Source: Pseudomonas fluorescens (GTDB lineage Bacteria > Pseudomonadota > Gammaproteobacteria > Pseudomonadales > Pseudomonadaceae). From it: 64,000 bases of DNA. Below, one piece after another: positions 1-8,540 of the stretch. Both the position numbers and the translations under genes were made by a program. Below the pieces are notes generated by a model. That model saw only the letters and a program-made list of their open reading frames with translations. It was not told where the DNA came from and did no database searches. The stretch lies in NCBI RefSeq assembly GCF_001902145.1, contig NZ_MRST01000026.1, positions 52,244-116,243 of the forward strand. Direction: 5' to 3'. How positions within the stretch are numbered: the stretch's first letter is position 1; the number at the start of each line of letters is the position of its first letter.

Positions 1-1320
1 AAGCCCTTTCCCAACCCGCTGACTCCGGCGTCCGGCAGCACCGTGATCGATCTGGAAGGCCAGACTCACTACGCGCAAAAACTCTCCGATTTACCTGCAC
101 TGTTCCAGGAAGTCGCCGATGCCTGGGCCGACGCCTTGGAGGCCGGTTCGCAGTTCGGCGATATCCAACAGGCAATCCGCGACCGCGACGTGCCGCGGCT
201 CAAGGAACTGTGGAACAAGCTCGTGCCGCTGTGGGATGACCGTACCTTCTACGACTTCGTCGCCACCTCCAAGGCCTTCGCCAAGCTGTCGTTCCACCAC
301 CGCGAGGTGTTTGGCCAGGTCGGTTTCGGCACCGGCGGCTGGGACTCTGACTTCCCCAACTCCATGCTGGAAATCTTCCGTGTGGTGATGACTAACTGTG
401 ATGATCATCAACACCTGATCGTCGGTGGCGTGGCACAAGTGCCCATGGGCATCTGGCGCCATGTGCCGGAACGCTGCGCCCACTGGCCGGCCGGCACCAG
501 TCTGAGCTCGCTGCATAGAGGCGCACCGCGGGCCGGCGTGAAGCGCATTGCCCACGCAGCCGGTGGCCGCTTTGCCGTTACCGACAACTATGGCGACACC
601 CGCGAATACGCGGCGGTGCTAACCACCTGCCAAAGTTGGCTGCTGACCACACAGATCGAATGCGACGAAACCCTGTTCTCACAAAAAATGTGGATGGCCC
701 TGGACCGCACGCGCTACATGCAGTCATCGAAAACCTTCGTGATGGTTGATCGCCCATTCTGGAAAGACAAAGACCCGCAAACCGGGCGCGACCTGATGAG
801 CATGACCCTCACCGACCGCCTGACCCGTGGCACCTACCTGTTCGATAACGGTGACGACAAGCCGGGGGTGATCTGCCTGTCATACTCGTGGATGAGCGAC
901 GCACTGAAGATGCTGCCCCAGCCTATCGACAAGCGGGTGAAACTGGCCCTCGATGCACTGAAGAAGATCTACCCCAAGGTCGACATCAAGGCGCGCATCA
1001 TCGGCGACCCGATCACTGTGTCCTGGGAGGCCGATCCGCATTTCCTCGGGGCCTTCAAAGGCGCCTTGCCCGGTCACTATCGCTATAACCAGCGGATGTA
1101 TGCGCACTTCATGCAGAAGGATATGCCTGCCGAACAACGCGGGATCTTCATCGCGGGTGATGATGTATCGTGGACGCCCGCCTGGGTCGAAGGCGCGGTA
1201 CAAACCTCGCTCAACGCGGTCTGGGGCATCATGAACCACTTCGGTGGCAGCACCCACCCGGAGAACCCAGGCCCAGGCGACGTGTTCGATGAAATAGGGC
1301 CAATCGCCCTGGCAGAATAA
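1..1320 (+). CDS. davB: Lysine 2-monooxygenase-like flavin amine oxidase, C-terminal part (5' end outside window)
   Basis: The reading frame is open from the first base, so this is the C-terminal ~439 residues of a larger protein; the family is about 560 residues. It belongs to the flavin monoamine oxidase / tryptophan 2-monooxygenase family. The C-terminal FAD-binding signature is visible around residues 375-400 of the visible part (GIFIAGDD, then WVEGAVQTSLNAVW). Only 10 bases separate it from a nitrilase-superfamily amidase, and pqqF follows. From memory, P. putida has the same order, where the two genes are davB and davA: DavB oxidatively decarboxylates L-lysine to 5-aminovaleramide and DavA hydrolyses the amide. 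The substrate is inferred from this neighbourhood; tryptophan 2-monooxygenase is the alternative database label. Confidence 0.82.
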   Translation, partial: KPFPNPLTPASGSTVIDLEGQTHYAQKLSDLPALFQEVADAWADALEAGSQFGDIQQAIRDRDVPRLKELWNKLVPLWDDRTFYDFVATSKAFAKLSFHHREVFGQVGFGTGGWDSDFPNSMLEIFRVVMTNCDDHQHLIVGGVAQVPMGIWRHVPERCAHWPAGTSLSSLHRGAPRAGVKRIAHAAGGRFAVTDNYGDTREYAAVLTTCQSWLLTTQIECDETLFSQKMWMALDRTRYMQSSKTFVMVDRPFWKDKDPQTGRDLMSMTLTDRLTRGTYLFDNGDDKPGVICLSYSWMSDALKMLPQPIDKRVKLALDALKKIYPKVDIKARIIGDPITVSWEADPHFLGAFKGALPGHYRYNQRMYAHFMQKDMPAEQRGIFIAGDDVSWTPAWVEGAVQTSLNAVWGIMNHFGGSTHPENPGPGDVFDEIGPIALAE

Positions 1321-1330
1321 GGAGTTGAGC

Positions 1331-2125
1331 ATGCGTGTCGCCCTGTACCAATGCCCGCCGCTGCCGCTGGATGTGGCCGCTAACCTGCAGCGCCTGCACC
1401 AACTGGCCCATGAGGCACACGGCGCCGATGTGCTGGTGCTGCCAGAGATGTTCCTCAGCGGCTATAACATTGGCGCCGAAGCCGTTGGCGCACTGGCCGA
1501 GGCACAGGATGGGCCATCGGCGCAGGCGATTGCCGAACTGGCGCAAAGTGCCGGGCTGGCGATCCTGTATGGCTACCCGGAACGGGCCGAAGACGGCCAG
1601 GTCTACAACGCCGTGCAGTTGATCGACGCCCAGGGCAAGCGCCTATGCAACTACCGCAAGACCCACTTGTTTGGCGATCTTGACCGCTCAATGTTCAGCG
1701 CCGGCCCCGATGATTTCCCGGTGGTGGAATTGAACGGTTGGAAGGTGGGCATGCTGATTTGCTACGACCTGGAGTTTCCGGAAAACACCCGGCGCCTGGC
1801 CCTCGCCGGTGCCGAACTGATTCTGGTGCCCACCGCCAATATGGTGCCGTTCGACTTTGTTGCCGACGTCACCGTGCGTGCGCGAGCCTTTGAAAACCAA
1901 TGTTTCGTGGCCTATGCCAACTACTGCGGGCACGAAGGCGAGATTCACTACTGCGGGCAAAGCAGCATTGCCGCGCCGGACGGCCAGCGAATTGCCCAGG
2001 CCGGCCTGGATGAAGCCTTGATCGTCGGCACCCTGGATCGCCAATCTATTGTCGACGCCCGCGCCGCCAACCACTACCTGCAAGACCGTCGTGCCGAACT
2101 CTACGGCGCACTGCACAAGCCCTGA
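1331..2125 (+). CDS. davA: 5-aminopentanamidase (delta-aminovaleramidase), nitrilase superfamily
   Basis: A 264-residue carbon-nitrogen hydrolase. The catalytic triad is visible: Glu39 (LPEMFLSG), Lys110 (YRKTHLFG) and Cys144 (MLICYDLEFPE). It is expected to hydrolyse 5-aminovaleramide to 5-aminovalerate and ammonia in the cytoplasm, the step after DavB. The ATG at 1331 is chosen because AAGGAG at 1319-1324 sits 6 bases upstream; the TTG at 1325 directly abuts that site. The gene lies 10 bases after the oxidase stop, so the two are almost certainly co-transcribed. Family membership is firm; the substrate rests on gene context. Confidence 0.85.
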   Translation: MRVALYQCPPLPLDVAANLQRLHQLAHEAHGADVLVLPEMFLSGYNIGAEAVGALAEAQDGPSAQAIAELAQSAGLAILYGYPERAEDGQVYNAVQLIDAQGKRLCNYRKTHLFGDLDRSMFSAGPDDFPVVELNGWKVGMLICYDLEFPENTRRLALAGAELILVPTANMVPFDFVADVTVRARAFENQCFVAYANYCGHEGEIHYCGQSSIAAPDGQRIAQAGLDEALIVGTLDRQSIVDARAANHYLQDRRAELYGALHKP

Positions 2126-2146
2126 CTCAATGGGTTTGCTAGCATA

Positions 2147-2172
2147 GGCACTTCCTACGCCTCGGAAGTGCC
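2147..2172 (+). promoter_or_regulatory. Perfect 9-bp hairpin masking the pqqF ribosome-binding site
   Basis: GGCACTTCC (2147-2155) and GGAAGTGCC (2164-2172) are perfect inverted repeats around an 8-base loop. The pqqF ATG follows at 2174. The only plausible Shine-Dalgarno sequence, GGAAG at 2164-2168, is inside the 3' arm, so folding of the mRNA would hide it. A weak terminator for davBA is an alternative, but no T-tract follows. Confidence 0.5.
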
Positions 2173-2173
2173 C

Positions 2174-4549
2174 ATGCCTGCGCCGGTTCACCCTCATCCC
2201 GTTCACCTGACCCTCGCCAATGGCCTGCGGGTTTGCCTGCGCCATGCGCCGCGCTTGAAGCGTTGCGCCGCCGTTTTACAGGTGGCTGCCGGCAGCCATG
2301 ACGTGCCATTGGCTTGGCCTGGGCTGGCGCATTTTCTGGAGCACTTGTTGTTTCTCGGTACCGAGCGTTTTCCAGCCGAAGAAGGGCTGATGGCCTACGT
2401 GCAGCGCCACGGTGGGCAGGTCAACGCCAGCACCTGTGAGCGCATCACCGAATTCTTTTTTGAACTGCCGGTGCCGGTTTTTGCAGGCGGACTGGTGCGG
2501 TTGGCGGATATGCTGACTCACCCACGCCTGAGCCTCGACGATCAACAGCGTGAGCGCGAAGTGCTCGACGCGGAGTTCGTCGCCTGGTCCCAGGATGCCA
2601 AGGCCCAACAACAAGTGGCAGTGCTGCAAGGCTTGGCGGCGGATCATCCACTGCGAGGCTTTCATGCTGGCAACCGCGGCAGCCTGCCAGTGGAAAGTGA
2701 TGCCTTTCAGCAAGCCTTGCGAGCGTTCCACACGCACTTTTATCAAAGCGGGCAGATGACCTTGAGCCTTGCCGGCCCACAATCGCTGGCAGACCTGCAG
2801 GCCTTGGCCCAGCAGTTCAGTGACCAACTGACGCCCGGGCCATTGCACCCGCAGGCCGCTCCACCGGCCTTGATGCATGGCCCGGCACGCCGCTATCAAC
2901 ACGTCGCCGGCCAACACTTGCATCAGGTCATTACCTGTAACGCCCCACGCGAAGCGCTGGCGTTTCTCTGCTCCTGGCTCAACGCCTCGGCCCCCGGCGG
3001 GTTGCTCGCTGAACTGCAAGCACAACGACTGGCCACCGCGCTGCAGGCGTCCGTGCTGTACCAATTCGCGGATCAAGCCGTGCTGGATATCGACTTCACC
3101 CTCGCCAGCGAGCGCGAATCGGCCACGCCGATCGAAGAGTTGCTGCACGACTGGCTGAGTTTCTTCGCACACAGCGACTGGACAGCGTTGCGCGAAGAGT
3201 TCGCCTTGCTCAATGCTCGCCAGCAACAGGTCCAAGGCGCGCTGGCGTTGGCGCGCAACGATGCCCGAGACCTGTCGGAACAAGGCACCGCAGCCCTCAA
3301 GGCCATGCTCGATTCACTGCACCTGCCCGCCTCCCGGCACCCTTGGCAACTGCCGCCCAATAACCCCTTGCTTCGTGCGCCCGCCAAGGAAGAACGCGCT
3401 GGCCTGATTCGCGGCCAAACCAGCGCCCATCGTGGCTTGCGTACCTTTGCCCAGGATCGCACACGGGGCCGACGGGAGCGGTCGGCGTTGACCTTCAGCC
3501 AGGCGTTGGCGGATGACACTGGCGAAGGCGCGCTGTACCTGCACTGGCGGTTTGGCTCGGCGGTACCCACCGGGCTGGAAAGCATGTTGCGGCCGTTGCG
3601 CGAACAGGCACGGCAGGCGGGCGTCGAATTGTCTTGCGAAACGATCGCCACTGACTGGCAAGTGAAGATGCACGGCCTCCACGAGCCCATGCCGGCGGTG
3701 CTCGAAGCATTGGCGCGGTGTCTGAGCGACTCGGATGAACCTTTGCCACCTACCGCTCCCGTGCCGATGATCGCCATCCGGGAACTGCTCAAGGCGTTGC
3801 CCGCTTGCTGTGCGGGTGTTCAGCCCCAGCCTCAAGAGACGACAGCATCATGGGCTGCCGCGCGCTGGCAGGGGCTGGGCGCAGGCCTGCCCCCCGCCTG
3901 TGAAGCCGCGGTCAAAGCCGCAGCGGCCCGGCTGCCTGGGCAACCGGCAACTATGCCTTTCACTCCTCAGGCCCTTGACGGACAAAAGCGCTGGCAAGAA
4001 GTCAGCACCGAACCCAGCGAAGCAGCGCTACTGTTATTTTGCCCAACACCGACTCAATCCCTCGCCGATGAAGCCAACTGGCGGTTGCTCGGGCACGTGC
4101 TACAGGGGCCGTTCTACCAGCGTTTGAGAGTCGAATTGCAAATCGGCTACGCCGTGTTCAGCGGCATCCGACAAATCAACGGCCAAACCGGCCTGCTGTT
4201 TGGAGTGCAATCGCCCAGCACCTCACTGGACGGCATCGTTCAACAGCTGCAGGCTTTCCTGGGGCAACTGCCGTCGTTGATCGAGCGCAGCCCGGATGTC
4301 GGTAACCAAGCCCTCGCGCAGCAGTTCTCGGCCCAGACGCTGCCCATCAAAGAAGCTGCCGACTTGCTCTGGCATGCGCACCTGGCAGGTCATTCGTCGG
4401 GTTATCTGGATCAGCTTCAACAGTTGATCCAAGCGTGCACACGCGAGGATGTGCAGCGCGCCGCGCAACAACTCAATGACGCCGCAGGCGGCTGGCAATG
4501 CGTGGCCAACGGGCCGCGTATCAACGACGACTGGCAAGCGGCGCCGTGA
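2174..4549 (+). CDS. pqqF: PqqF, M16-family zinc peptidase of PQQ biosynthesis
   Basis: A 791-residue insulinase-like (M16) peptidase. The inverted zinc motif HXXEH is HFLEH at residues 53-57, and a third zinc-ligand glutamate is expected near Glu134 in EREVLDAEFVAW. A second, inactive-type M16 repeat makes up the C-terminal half. In Pseudomonas, PqqF (with PqqG in other species) is thought to excise the cross-linked Glu-Tyr unit from modified PqqA. The ATG at 2174 is preferred over the GTG at 2168, which precedes it in frame, because 2174 is correctly spaced from GGAAG at 2164-2168. It lies 5' of pqqABCDE, the usual pseudomonad arrangement, and is separated from pqqA by a ~158-base promoter region. 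Confidence 0.92.
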   Translation: MPAPVHPHPVHLTLANGLRVCLRHAPRLKRCAAVLQVAAGSHDVPLAWPGLAHFLEHLLFLGTERFPAEEGLMAYVQRHGGQVNASTCERITEFFFELPVPVFAGGLVRLADMLTHPRLSLDDQQREREVLDAEFVAWSQDAKAQQQVAVLQGLAADHPLRGFHAGNRGSLPVESDAFQQALRAFHTHFYQSGQMTLSLAGPQSLADLQALAQQFSDQLTPGPLHPQAAPPALMHGPARRYQHVAGQHLHQVITCNAPREALAFLCSWLNASAPGGLLAELQAQRLATALQASVLYQFADQAVLDIDFTLASERESATPIEELLHDWLSFFAHSDWTALREEFALLNARQQQVQGALALARNDARDLSEQGTAALKAMLDSLHLPASRHPWQLPPNNPLLRAPAKEERAGLIRGQTSAHRGLRTFAQDRTRGRRERSALTFSQALADDTGEGALYLHWRFGSAVPTGLESMLRPLREQARQAGVELSCETIATDWQVKMHGLHEPMPAVLEALARCLSDSDEPLPPTAPVPMIAIRELLKALPACCAGVQPQPQETTASWAAARWQGLGAGLPPACEAAVKAAAARLPGQPATMPFTPQALDGQKRWQEVSTEPSEAALLLFCPTPTQSLADEANWRLLGHVLQGPFYQRLRVELQIGYAVFSGIRQINGQTGLLFGVQSPSTSLDGIVQQLQAFLGQLPSLIERSPDVGNQALAQQFSAQTLPIKEAADLLWHAHLAGHSSGYLDQLQQLIQACTREDVQRAAQQLNDAAGGWQCVANGPRINDDWQAAP

Positions 4550-4707
4550 TCATTGCCAACCCTGCAACAGGCTTTCTCCACCGAGACAGCGCTAACTTGA
4601 ATAAAATTGCGTAACATTGCGCAGCAATATCTGAACATCTCCAATGGGAGGTGGACTATATGTATTACTTGGTAGTGAACGTCCCATCCCTTGATAGGAG
4701 TAAGAAT

Positions 4708-4782
4708 ATGACCTGGTCCAAACCTGCTTACACTGATCTGCGTATTGGTTTCGAAGTCACCATGTACTTCGCCAGCCGTTGA
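4708..4782 (+). CDS. pqqA: PqqA, PQQ precursor peptide
   Basis: A 24-residue peptide beginning MTWSKPAYTDLR and ending MYFASR. It contains the invariant Glu16 and Tyr20 in the pattern E-V-T-M-Y, the two residues that PqqE cross-links and that become the PQQ skeleton. GGAG at 4697-4700 lies 7 bases before the ATG. An additional in-frame ATG at 4660 has a stronger ribosome-binding site (GGGAGG) and no stop before 4708, so a 40-residue N-terminally extended form is possible. A hairpin with a T-tract follows immediately, so the peptide should be made in excess over the downstream enzymes. Confidence 0.95.
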   Translation: MTWSKPAYTDLRIGFEVTMYFASR

Positions 4783-4799
4783 TTGGCTGAGTAATACAA

Positions 4800-4830
4800 C
4801 GCCTCGGTTCGCCCGGGGCGTTTTTGTTTT
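4800..4830 (+). terminator. Attenuating terminator between pqqA and pqqB
   Basis: CGCCTCGG and CCGGGGCG (one T-G pair) form a GC-rich stem around a short TTCG-type loop and are followed by TTTTTGTTTT. Its place after the tiny precursor gene and before pqqB suggests partial termination, which would keep pqqA transcript above pqqBCDE transcript. Confidence 0.8.
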
Positions 4831-4853
4831 GAGCTGTGCTTGATGGAGCGATC

Positions 4854-5765
4854 ATGTTTGTCCAGATTCTAGGTTCCGCCGCCGGCGGTGGCTTCCCGCA
4901 GTGGAACTGCAACTGCGTGAACTGCGCAGGTTTTCGCGATGGCAGCCTGCGGGCCCAGGCGCGTACCCAGTCGTCCATCGCGATCTCCGACGATGGCGTG
5001 AATTGGGTGCTCTGCAATGCCTCGCCGGATATCCGCGCGCAACTCCAGGGCTTTGCGCCCATGCAACCGGGCCGCGCCCTGCGTGATACCGGCATCAGCG
5101 CAATCATCCTGATGGACAGCCAGATCGACCACACCACTGGCCTGCTGAGCCTGCGCGAAGGCTGCCCGCACCAGGTGTGGTGCACCGACATGGTCCACGA
5201 AGACCTGAGCACCGGTTTCCCGTTGTTCACCATGCTGACCCACTGGAACGGTGGCCTGGCCTGGAACCGCATCGAGCTGGACGCCAGCTTCACCATCCCG
5301 GCGTGCCCCAACCTGCGCTTCACCCCGCTGCCGTTGCGCAGCGCCGCACCACCCTATTCGCCGCACCGCTTCGACCCGCACCCTGGTGACAACATCGGCC
5401 TGATCGTCGAGGACCTGCGCACCGGCGGCAAATTGTTCTACGCCCCGGGCCTGGGCAAGGTCGACGCACCGTTGCTGGACATCATGGCCAGCAGTGACTG
5501 CCTGCTGGTCGACGGCACGATGTGGGACGACGACGAAATGCAGCGCCGTGGCGTCGGCACCCGTACCGGGCGCGAGATGGGCCACCTGGCACAGAACGGC
5601 CCCGGCGGCATGCTTGAGGTACTGGAGCAACTGCCCAAGCAGCGCAAGGTGCTTATCCACATCAACAACACCAACCCGATCCTCGATGAAGACTCTCCCG
5701 AGCGAGCGGAGCTGGTGCGGCGCAATGTCGAAGTCGCTTACGACGGCATGAGCATTGAATTGTAG
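4854..5765 (+). CDS. pqqB: PqqB, metallo-beta-lactamase-fold PQQ biosynthesis protein
   Basis: A 303-residue protein beginning MFVQILGSAAGGGFPQWNC, the conserved PqqB N-terminus. It has the metallo-beta-lactamase fold; the second metal site carries D-X-Q-I-D-H in place of the usual motif (MDSQIDHTTG), as is normal for PqqB. N-terminal cysteines (WNCNCVNC) form the structural zinc site. PqqB is thought to hydroxylate the tyrosine-derived part of the excised precursor. The start at 4854 is chosen because GGAGCG at 4844-4849 precedes it; a TTG farther upstream lacks such a site. pqqC begins 11 bases downstream. Confidence 0.96.
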   Translation: MFVQILGSAAGGGFPQWNCNCVNCAGFRDGSLRAQARTQSSIAISDDGVNWVLCNASPDIRAQLQGFAPMQPGRALRDTGISAIILMDSQIDHTTGLLSLREGCPHQVWCTDMVHEDLSTGFPLFTMLTHWNGGLAWNRIELDASFTIPACPNLRFTPLPLRSAAPPYSPHRFDPHPGDNIGLIVEDLRTGGKLFYAPGLGKVDAPLLDIMASSDCLLVDGTMWDDDEMQRRGVGTRTGREMGHLAQNGPGGMLEVLEQLPKQRKVLIHINNTNPILDEDSPERAELVRRNVEVAYDGMSIEL

Positions 5766-5776
5766 GAGCGTTCGAG

Positions 5777-6529
5777 ATGACCGACACACCGTTGAGCAAG
5801 GCTGAGTTCGAAGCCGCCCTGCGCGCCAAGGGCGCCTTCTACCATATCCATCACCCCTATCATGTGGCGATGTACGAAGGCCGCGCCAGCCGTGAGCAGA
5901 TCCAGGGCTGGGTCGCCAATCGCTTCTACTATCAGGTGAATATTCCGCTGAAAGATGCGGCGATTCTGGCCAACTGCCCAGACCGTGAAATCCGTCGCGA
6001 ATGGATCCAGCGCCTGCTCGACCACGACGGCGCGCCCGGTGAAGACGGCGGTATCGAAGCCTGGCTGCGCCTGGGCCAGGCTGTGGGCCTGGACCCCGAC
6101 CAACTGCGCTCCCAGGAGTTGGTGCTGCCCGGCGTGCGCTTCGCCGTGGACGCCTATGTCAACTTCGCCCGCCGCGCCAGCTGGCAAGAGGCCGCCAGCA
6201 GCTCGCTGACTGAGCTGTTCGCGCCGCAAATCCACCAGTCGCGCCTCGACAGTTGGCCGCAGCATTATCCGTGGATCGACCCGGCCGGCTACGAATACTT
6301 CCGCACACGCCTGGGCCAGGCCCGTCGCGATGTGGAACACGGCTTGGCGATCACCTTGCAGCACTACACCACCCGCGAGGGGCAGGAGCGCATGCTGGAA
6401 ATTCTCCAGTTCAAGCTGGACATCCTCTGGAGCATGCTGGACGCGATGAGCATGGCCTACGAACTCAAACGCCCGCCCTATCACAGCGTGACCGAGCAGC
6501 GGGTATGGCATAAAGGAATCACCCTATGA
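5777..6529 (+). CDS. pqqC: PqqC, pyrroloquinoline-quinone synthase
   Basis: A 250-residue all-helical, cofactor-free oxidase of the TenA/PqqC superfamily. It carries out the last PQQ step: ring closure of AHQQ and an eight-electron oxidation by O2. Recognisable stretches are FYHIHHPYHVAMYEGR near the N-terminus, which contributes active-site histidines and a tyrosine, and QHYPWIDPAGYEYF. The length matches the family. AGGAG at 5764-5768 precedes the ATG by 8 bases. Its stop overlaps the pqqD start (ATGA), so translation is coupled. Confidence 0.97.
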   Translation: MTDTPLSKAEFEAALRAKGAFYHIHHPYHVAMYEGRASREQIQGWVANRFYYQVNIPLKDAAILANCPDREIRREWIQRLLDHDGAPGEDGGIEAWLRLGQAVGLDPDQLRSQELVLPGVRFAVDAYVNFARRASWQEAASSSLTELFAPQIHQSRLDSWPQHYPWIDPAGYEYFRTRLGQARRDVEHGLAITLQHYTTREGQERMLEILQFKLDILWSMLDAMSMAYELKRPPYHSVTEQRVWHKGITL

Positions 6530-6801
6530 GCTTTGATCGCAGCAACATCCCGAACTGGCGCCCGGGCTACCGCTTCCAGTACGAGCCTGCGCAAAAAGGC
6601 CACGTATTGCTCTACCCCGAAGGCATGATCAAGCTCAACGACAGCGCCGCATTGATCGGTGGCCTGATCGACGGCGAGCGTGATGTGGCCACCATCATTG
6701 CCGAGCTGGACAAGCAATTCCCCGGCGTCCCGGAGCTGGGTGACGACATCGAGCAATTCATGGAGGTCGCCCGTGCTGAGCACTGGATCACCCTTGCCTG
6801 A
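6526..6801 (+). CDS. pqqD: PqqD, PqqA chaperone (RiPP recognition element)
   Basis: A 91-residue winged-helix peptide-binding protein and the founding member of the RRE fold. It binds PqqA and presents it to the radical-SAM enzyme PqqE. The sequence begins with PqqD-typical motifs (WRPGYRFQYEPAQKGHVLLYPEG). It overlaps pqqC by 4 bases and pqqE by 29 bases, consistent with stoichiometric production with its partner. Confidence 0.96.
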   Translation: MSFDRSNIPNWRPGYRFQYEPAQKGHVLLYPEGMIKLNDSAALIGGLIDGERDVATIIAELDKQFPGVPELGDDIEQFMEVARAEHWITLA

Positions 6802-7924
6802 AAAGCCAGCCATCGGCCTGCCGCTGTGGCTGCTGGCCGAGCTGACCTATCGCTGCCCGTTGCAGTGCCCGTATTGCTCCAACCCGCTGGATTTCGCAGA
6901 GCAGGGCAAAGAGCTGAGCACCGAACAATGGATCAAGGTATTTCGCGAAGCCCGTGAAATGGGCGCGGCGCAGCTGGGGTTTTCCGGCGGTGAGCCGCTG
7001 GTGCGCCAGGACCTGGCCGAACTGATCGGCGAGGCTCGCAAGCTGGGTTTCTACACCAACCTGATCACCTCTGGCATCGGCCTCACCGAACAAAAAATCA
7101 GCGACTTCAAGAAAGCCGGGCTGGACCATATCCAGATCAGCTTCCAGGCCAGTGACGAGCAGGTGAATAACCTTCTGGCCGGCTCGAAAAAAGCCTTTGC
7201 GCAAAAACTGGAAATGGCTCGTGCGGTGAAAGCCCACGGCTACCCGATGGTGCTGAACTTCGTCACCCATCGGCACAATATCGACAAGATCGACCGCATC
7301 ATCGAACTGTGCATTGCGCTGGAAGCGGATTTCGTCGAGCTCGCCACCTGCCAGTTCTACGGTTGGGCACAGCTCAATCGCGTGGGCCTGCTGCCCACCC
7401 GCGAGCAGTTGGTGCGCGCCGAACGTATCACCAATGAATACCGCGCCAAACTGGAAGCCGAAGGCCACCCGTGCAAGCTGATCTTCGTCACACCGGACTA
7501 TTACGAAGAGCGCCCCAAAGCCTGCATGAACGGCTGGGGCAGCATCTTCCTGACAGTCACACCCGACGGCACCGCCCTGCCCTGCCACGGCGCGAGGCAG
7601 ATGCCAGTGCAGTTTCCCAATGTGCGCGACCACAGCATGCAGCACATCTGGTACGACTCGTTTGGCTTCAATCGCTTTCGTGGCTACGACTGGATGCCTG
7701 AGCCATGCCGTTCATGCGACGAAAAAGAAAAGGACTTCGGCGGCTGCCGTTGCCAGGCCTTCATGCTCACCGGTGACGCCAGCAATGCCGACCCGGTATG
7801 CAGCAAATCCGAGCAGCACGGCATCATCCTGCAAGCGCGGGAAGAGGCCGAACATGCCACCCAGACCATCGAGCAACTGGCCTTTCGCAATGAGCGCAAC
7901 TCAAGGCTCATTGCAAAAGGCTGA
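6773..7924 (+). CDS. pqqE: PqqE, radical-SAM PqqA cross-linking enzyme
   Basis: A 383-residue radical-SAM/SPASM protein. It forms the carbon-carbon bond between Glu and Tyr of PqqA, the first committed PQQ step. The [4Fe-4S]-SAM motif is C28-X3-C32-X2-C35 (CPLQCPYC). The C-terminal SPASM domain supplies further cysteines (ACMNGWG, LPCHG, PCRSC, GGCRC). The GTG at 6773 is chosen because GGAGG at 6762-6766 is 6 bases upstream and the resulting length matches the family; the start lies inside pqqD. It is the last pqq gene here and is convergent with the small gene at 7930. Confidence 0.95.
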   Translation: MLSTGSPLPEKPAIGLPLWLLAELTYRCPLQCPYCSNPLDFAEQGKELSTEQWIKVFREAREMGAAQLGFSGGEPLVRQDLAELIGEARKLGFYTNLITSGIGLTEQKISDFKKAGLDHIQISFQASDEQVNNLLAGSKKAFAQKLEMARAVKAHGYPMVLNFVTHRHNIDKIDRIIELCIALEADFVELATCQFYGWAQLNRVGLLPTREQLVRAERITNEYRAKLEAEGHPCKLIFVTPDYYEERPKACMNGWGSIFLTVTPDGTALPCHGARQMPVQFPNVRDHSMQHIWYDSFGFNRFRGYDWMPEPCRSCDEKEKDFGGCRCQAFMLTGDASNADPVCSKSEQHGIILQAREEAEHATQTIEQLAFRNERNSRLIAKG

Positions 7925-7929
7925 GGGCT

Positions 7930-8088
7930 TCAACGCTTGGCGATGATGTACACCGCGTGAATGATGCCAGGGAAGTAACCGCACAGGGTCAGCAGGATAT
8001 TCAGCCAGAATGCACCGCCGAAGCCTACTTGCAGGAACACACCCAATGGCGGCAGCAGAATGGCGATGATGATACGAATGATGTCCAT
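7930..8088 (-). CDS. YqaE/Pmp3 family small membrane protein
   Basis: A 52-residue protein, MDIIRIIIAILLPPLGVFLQ followed by a second hydrophobic segment. It has the two transmembrane helices of the UPF0057/Pmp3 family, with the signature LPPLGVFL and GYFPGIIHA. Yeast Pmp3 affects membrane potential and cation tolerance; bacterial YqaE is stress-associated, but its mechanism is not established. GGAG precedes the ATG on the minus strand. Its stop is 5 bases from the pqqE stop on the opposite strand, with no clear terminator between them. Confidence 0.9.
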   Translation of the reverse strand: MDIIRIIIAILLPPLGVFLQVGFGGAFWLNILLTLCGYFPGIIHAVYIIAKR

Positions 8089-8181
8089 GGGTCAGCTCCA
8101 GAAAATCGGCTCGTGTGAGCCGTGTAGCTAATCGACCTTGGCGGTTCGTGAGGGTTCAGTGGATTCTGGCATTGGGCCATC

Positions 8182-8499
8182 TCAGGCCAGAATCTCCAGG
8201 CCATGCTTTTGCACGATGCTCAGTAACTTGAGCGCCATGCCGCTGGGCCGCTTCTCTCCCGACTCCCATTTTTTGACCGTGGACGCGCTGGTGTTCAGGT
8301 AGCGGGCGAACACAGGTTGGCTGACATGGCTGCTTTCACGTAGTTGCTTGATCTGTTCGGCAGGGATTTGGTCTGGCATGGATAAGCACGCCTCGTCATA
8401 TTCTCGCAGAGTGGTTTTGCTGATGGCGCCGACAGCATGAAGCGCCTTGGCTGACTGGTGAATGGACTCAAACGCCTCGCTTTTATACTTCTTGGTCAT
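8182..8499 (-). CDS. HigA/NadS-like helix-turn-helix regulator without a visible toxin
   Basis: A 105-residue protein with a charged N-terminus (MTKKYKSEAFESIHQSAKAL) and a C-terminal Cro/C1-type HTH at about residues 45-100, containing SQPVFARYLNTSASTVKKWE. This layout is that of antitoxins such as HigA or NadS, which normally follow a RelE/HigB toxin gene. No such toxin is present on either side. The ATG at 8499 is chosen for its upstream GGAG; a longer in-frame version reaching 8640 would run through the operator and looks spurious. A perfect inverted repeat lies 42-58 bases upstream of the start, suggesting autorepression. Confidence 0.85.
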   Translation of the reverse strand: MTKKYKSEAFESIHQSAKALHAVGAISKTTLREYDEACLSMPDQIPAEQIKQLRESSHVSQPVFARYLNTSASTVKKWESGEKRPSGMALKLLSIVQKHGLEILA

Positions 8500-8540
8500 G
8501 TTGTATCTCCACAAACTCCTTGAGTTCCCTTCCCAAAAAC

